A DNA stretch of 64,000 nucleotides from Parabacteroides chongii. Lineage in GTDB: Bacteria > Bacteroidota > Bacteroidia > Bacteroidales > Tannerellaceae. Numbering within the stretch: position 1 is the stretch's first letter; each line of letters opens with the position of its first letter. The notes below the pieces were generated by a model. That model was not told where the DNA came from, did not search any database, and saw only the letters and a list, made by a program, of their open reading frames with translations. The position numbers and the translations under genes are program-made. This document shows, piece by piece, positions 62,153-64,000 of this stretch. The stretch covers positions 838,501 through 902,500 of the forward strand of contig NZ_CP120849.1 in assembly GCF_029581355.1 (NCBI RefSeq). Reading direction: 5' to 3'.

Positions 62153-63163
62153 TTATTCTACTGCCAGCTCTTTGCTGTTATCTCTGTTGGTAAGCGGCAA
62201 AGCCACAATACCGAACAAACCGCATAACACCGTCCAGACTGTCTGTACTGTATGAACCACAAGGGCAAAAGCGGCAGCATCATTCTCGTTGACACCGAAG
62301 CAAACCAATGTAGCGATCACCATAAAATGCCAGGCTCCGATACCTGCCTGTACAGGGACGGCAACCCCGATACTACTCATGGTAAAGGCGATCAGTCCGA
62401 CCGTTATCCCCAAATCGCGGGTGAAGTCAAAAGCGTAGAACGTGATATAGAAATAACAGAAATAACCACCCCATATCATCAGTGTCTGTAAGACGAAACG
62501 GTCTTTCTGCTTTAAGAGCCAGATGCTCTTCATTCCGTCCCATACATTCAGCAACAACGCCTTTGCTTTCTGAACCAGCGTAAAGTTACTCATATATTTG
62601 AAAACAAACCAAATTCCGGCAACTAAAATTACTGCACCTACGTAAATCCATATCGAATCGAACATTTTCTGAAAGCCTTCGAGCAACGCCGGATTGCGTG
62701 CAAAGAAACTGATAAAGAAGTCGAAATTGAATATAAAGATCAGCAAAGTGATCGTTCCGACCACGATCGTATCGCTCACACGGTCGATCAGCAAGGTCCC
62801 GAACAATTTGGTGAAAGGAATCTTATCGTATTTGGTGATGATTCCGCAACGCCATACTTCCCCGACACGCGGCAATACCATATTCACGGCATAATTACCC
62901 AGCACGGCATAAATGATATTACTCATCTTGAAGCGTTCACCCAAAGAGGAGATCAACAGCCCCCAACGCAATCCGCGGACCACGTTGGCAAACAAACCGA
63001 ACAGCAAAGAAACCAGTATTATATCATATCTCACCCCTTCACGGATAACGCGCCATATCTCGCTGATATCCATATTGCTATACAGAAACCACAGCAACAA
63101 ACAGCCAAAACCTAAGGGTAAAAATATCTTGACAAACGTTTGTAGGATACTCTTAAAATTCAT
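62153..63163 (-). CDS. Lysylphosphatidylglycerol synthase/flippase-type membrane protein
   Basis: 336 aa, about eight transmembrane helices, UPF0104 (LPG_synthase_TM) domain alone, without the MprF synthetase part. Motifs include RGLRWGLLI, NIIYAVLGNYAVNMVLPRVGEVWR and a late VPVQAGIGAWHF. Related proteins move lipids or lipid-linked precursors across membranes; the substrate is unknown. Divergent from ksgA. Confidence 0.85.
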   Translation of the reverse strand: MNFKSILQTFVKIFLPLGFGCLLLWFLYSNMDISEIWRVIREGVRYDIILVSLLFGLFANVVRGLRWGLLISSLGERFKMSNIIYAVLGNYAVNMVLPRVGEVWRCGIITKYDKIPFTKLFGTLLIDRVSDTIVVGTITLLIFIFNFDFFISFFARNPALLEGFQKMFDSIWIYVGAVILVAGIWFVFKYMSNFTLVQKAKALLLNVWDGMKSIWLLKQKDRFVLQTLMIWGGYFCYFYITFYAFDFTRDLGITVGLIAFTMSSIGVAVPVQAGIGAWHFMVIATLVCFGVNENDAAAFALVVHTVQTVWTVLCGLFGIVALPLTNRDNSKELAVE

Positions 63164-63193
63164 TCTACGTAGGATACTTTAAATTATTTGTTG

Positions 63194-63201
63194 TATTTTT
63201 G
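63194..63201 (+). promoter_or_regulatory. -7 element of ksgA
   Basis: TATTTTTG matches TAnnTTTG, about 58 nt before the ksgA start. No clear -33 element. Confidence 0.45.
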
Positions 63202-63209
63202 TACACCCG

Positions 63210-63238
63210 CAAAGATAAGCATTATATTTTAATACAAA
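63210..63238 (-). promoter_or_regulatory. Promoter of the flippase-type gene
   Basis: Minus strand TTTG (63238-63235), 17-bp gap, TATCTTTG (63217-63210); predicted start about 40 nt before the ATG at 63163. Confidence 0.62.
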
Positions 63239-63259
63239 CATTTTAGATCGAATAACCGG

Positions 63260-64000
63260 ATGAGATTAGTTAAGCCAAAGAAAGCATTAGGACAGCACTT
63301 CCTGAAGGATTTACAGATCGCACAGCGTATTTCAGACACGTTGTCGGACTACAAAGATTTACCGGTTTTAGAGATCGGTCCGGGTATGGGCGTGCTTACC
63401 CAGCATCTGCTGACGGCGGGTCACGACCTGACAGTTGTGGAACTGGATATGGAGTCAGTCGATTACCTGGAACAGAACTTTCCGGCACTCGAAGGACGTA
63501 TCCTCGCTGAAGATTTCCTCAGGTTGGACCTGGCGAAACTTTTCCCCGGCCAGTTCTGCGTGATCGGAAATTATCCTTATAATATATCCAGTCAGATATT
63601 CTTTAAAGTACTCGATTATAAAGAACATGTCCCGTGTTGTTCCGGAATGATCCAGAAAGAGGTCGCTGAACGTCTGGCAGCCGGACCGGGAAGCAAAACA
63701 TATGGTATCCTGAGTGTCCTGCTGCAAGCCTGGTACACGGTGGAATATCTTTTTACTGTCAGTGAACAAGTTTTCGATCCGCCCCCAAAAGTGAAAAGCG
63801 CAGTTATCCGGATGGTCCGGAACGACCGGAAAGAACTGGGATGCGACGAAAAGCTATTCAAGACAGTGGTAAAAACGTCTTTCAATCAACGCCGCAAAAC
63901 CCTACGCAATTCAATGAAGCCTTTGCTGGGCAAAGACTGCCCGGACTATGCGCTTCCTATCTTCGACAAACGCCCCGAACAGCTTTCGGTGGAACAGTTC
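63260..64000 (+). CDS. ksgA: 16S rRNA dimethyladenosine transferase, 3'-truncated by the window
   Basis: Starts at ATG 63260 (MRLVKPKKALGQHFLKD) and runs off the right edge with 247 codons seen. S-adenosylmethionine motif I is LEIGPGMGVLTQHLL; the catalytic motif IV is NYPYNISSQIFF; FDPPPKVKSAVIRM follows. It dimethylates two adjacent adenosines near the 3' end of 16S rRNA during 30S maturation. No stop or frameshift in the visible part. Confidence 0.95.
   Translation, partial: MRLVKPKKALGQHFLKDLQIAQRISDTLSDYKDLPVLEIGPGMGVLTQHLLTAGHDLTVVELDMESVDYLEQNFPALEGRILAEDFLRLDLAKLFPGQFCVIGNYPYNISSQIFFKVLDYKEHVPCCSGMIQKEVAERLAAGPGSKTYGILSVLLQAWYTVEYLFTVSEQVFDPPPKVKSAVIRMVRNDRKELGCDEKLFKTVVKTSFNQRRKTLRNSMKPLLGKDCPDYALPIFDKRPEQLSVEQF

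Overview
The window is a 64 kb chromosomal segment of a gut-type Bacteroidales bacterium, most probably Parabacteroides. The evidence is SusC/SusD nutrient-uptake pairs, a hybrid two-component sensor, a MurF-Alr fusion, DUF4834 and DUF4838 proteins, type IX secretion genes (porU, porV), two very large surface proteins with a shared C-terminal sorting-type domain, and many Bacteroidetes promoters (TTG about 19 bp before TAnnTTTG). Assignments rest on reading the sequence; no database search was run.

Layout. 1-3.5 kb: end of murF-alr, fabI and a YciO/YrdC-family gene. 3.7-10.8 kb: a leftward locus of SusC, SusD and a DUF4838 protein, with a possible invertible promoter. 11-14 kb: dgt, rsgA, frr. 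14.3-23.7 kb: a leftward fructan cassette (MFS permease, fructokinase, GH32, TonB-dependent receptor, hybrid two-component sensor) lying between frr and pyrH and bounded on both sides by related palindromic repeats. 24-26 kb: pyrH, a small membrane protein and an Hsp20 with a sigma-54-like promoter. 26.1-31 kb: giant surface protein 1 and its upstream switch. 31.2-38.8 kb: an ECF sigma/FecR/SusC/SusD/phosphodiesterase locus whose SusC has an in-frame amber codon. 38.9-50 kb: housekeeping genes (birA, yjbR, yraN, tadA, pssA, psd, an AddA-like helicase-nuclease, an eIF1-like factor, a sensor kinase, ispF) and a Bro-N/Fic protein. 50-56 kb: porV, porU, a FAH-family gene, rex. 56.3-60.5 kb: giant surface protein 2 with the same kind of switch. 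60.5-64 kb: pepD, a flippase-like membrane protein and the start of ksgA.

Most striking. The two giant surface-protein genes (26134-30126 and 56320-59643, both leftward) share N-terminal and C-terminal sequences and near-identical upstream architecture. About 80 bp before each start codon lies a 195-205 bp segment bounded by 32-bp inverted repeats of one family. Each segment holds a good Bacteroidetes promoter next to the distal repeat, with a 19-bp TTG-to-TA gap, and in both it points away from the gene. The simplest reading is two phase-variable promoters, both captured OFF. Promoter inversion of S-layer glycoprotein genes is known in Parabacteroides distasonis, so the mechanism is not new, but this pair, the shared site family and the conserved flanking modules are worth testing. 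PorU/PorV, the machinery likely to attach such proteins, are encoded nearby.

Other structure. Four intergenic hairpins have arms made of tandem 7-mers (CAATTGA-like). A five-site, 23-bp-period ATAGGCAT array lies between the fructan sensor and the receptor it probably controls. A plus-strand terminator between fecR and susC suggests an antisense RNA like those of other ECF-regulated glycan loci.
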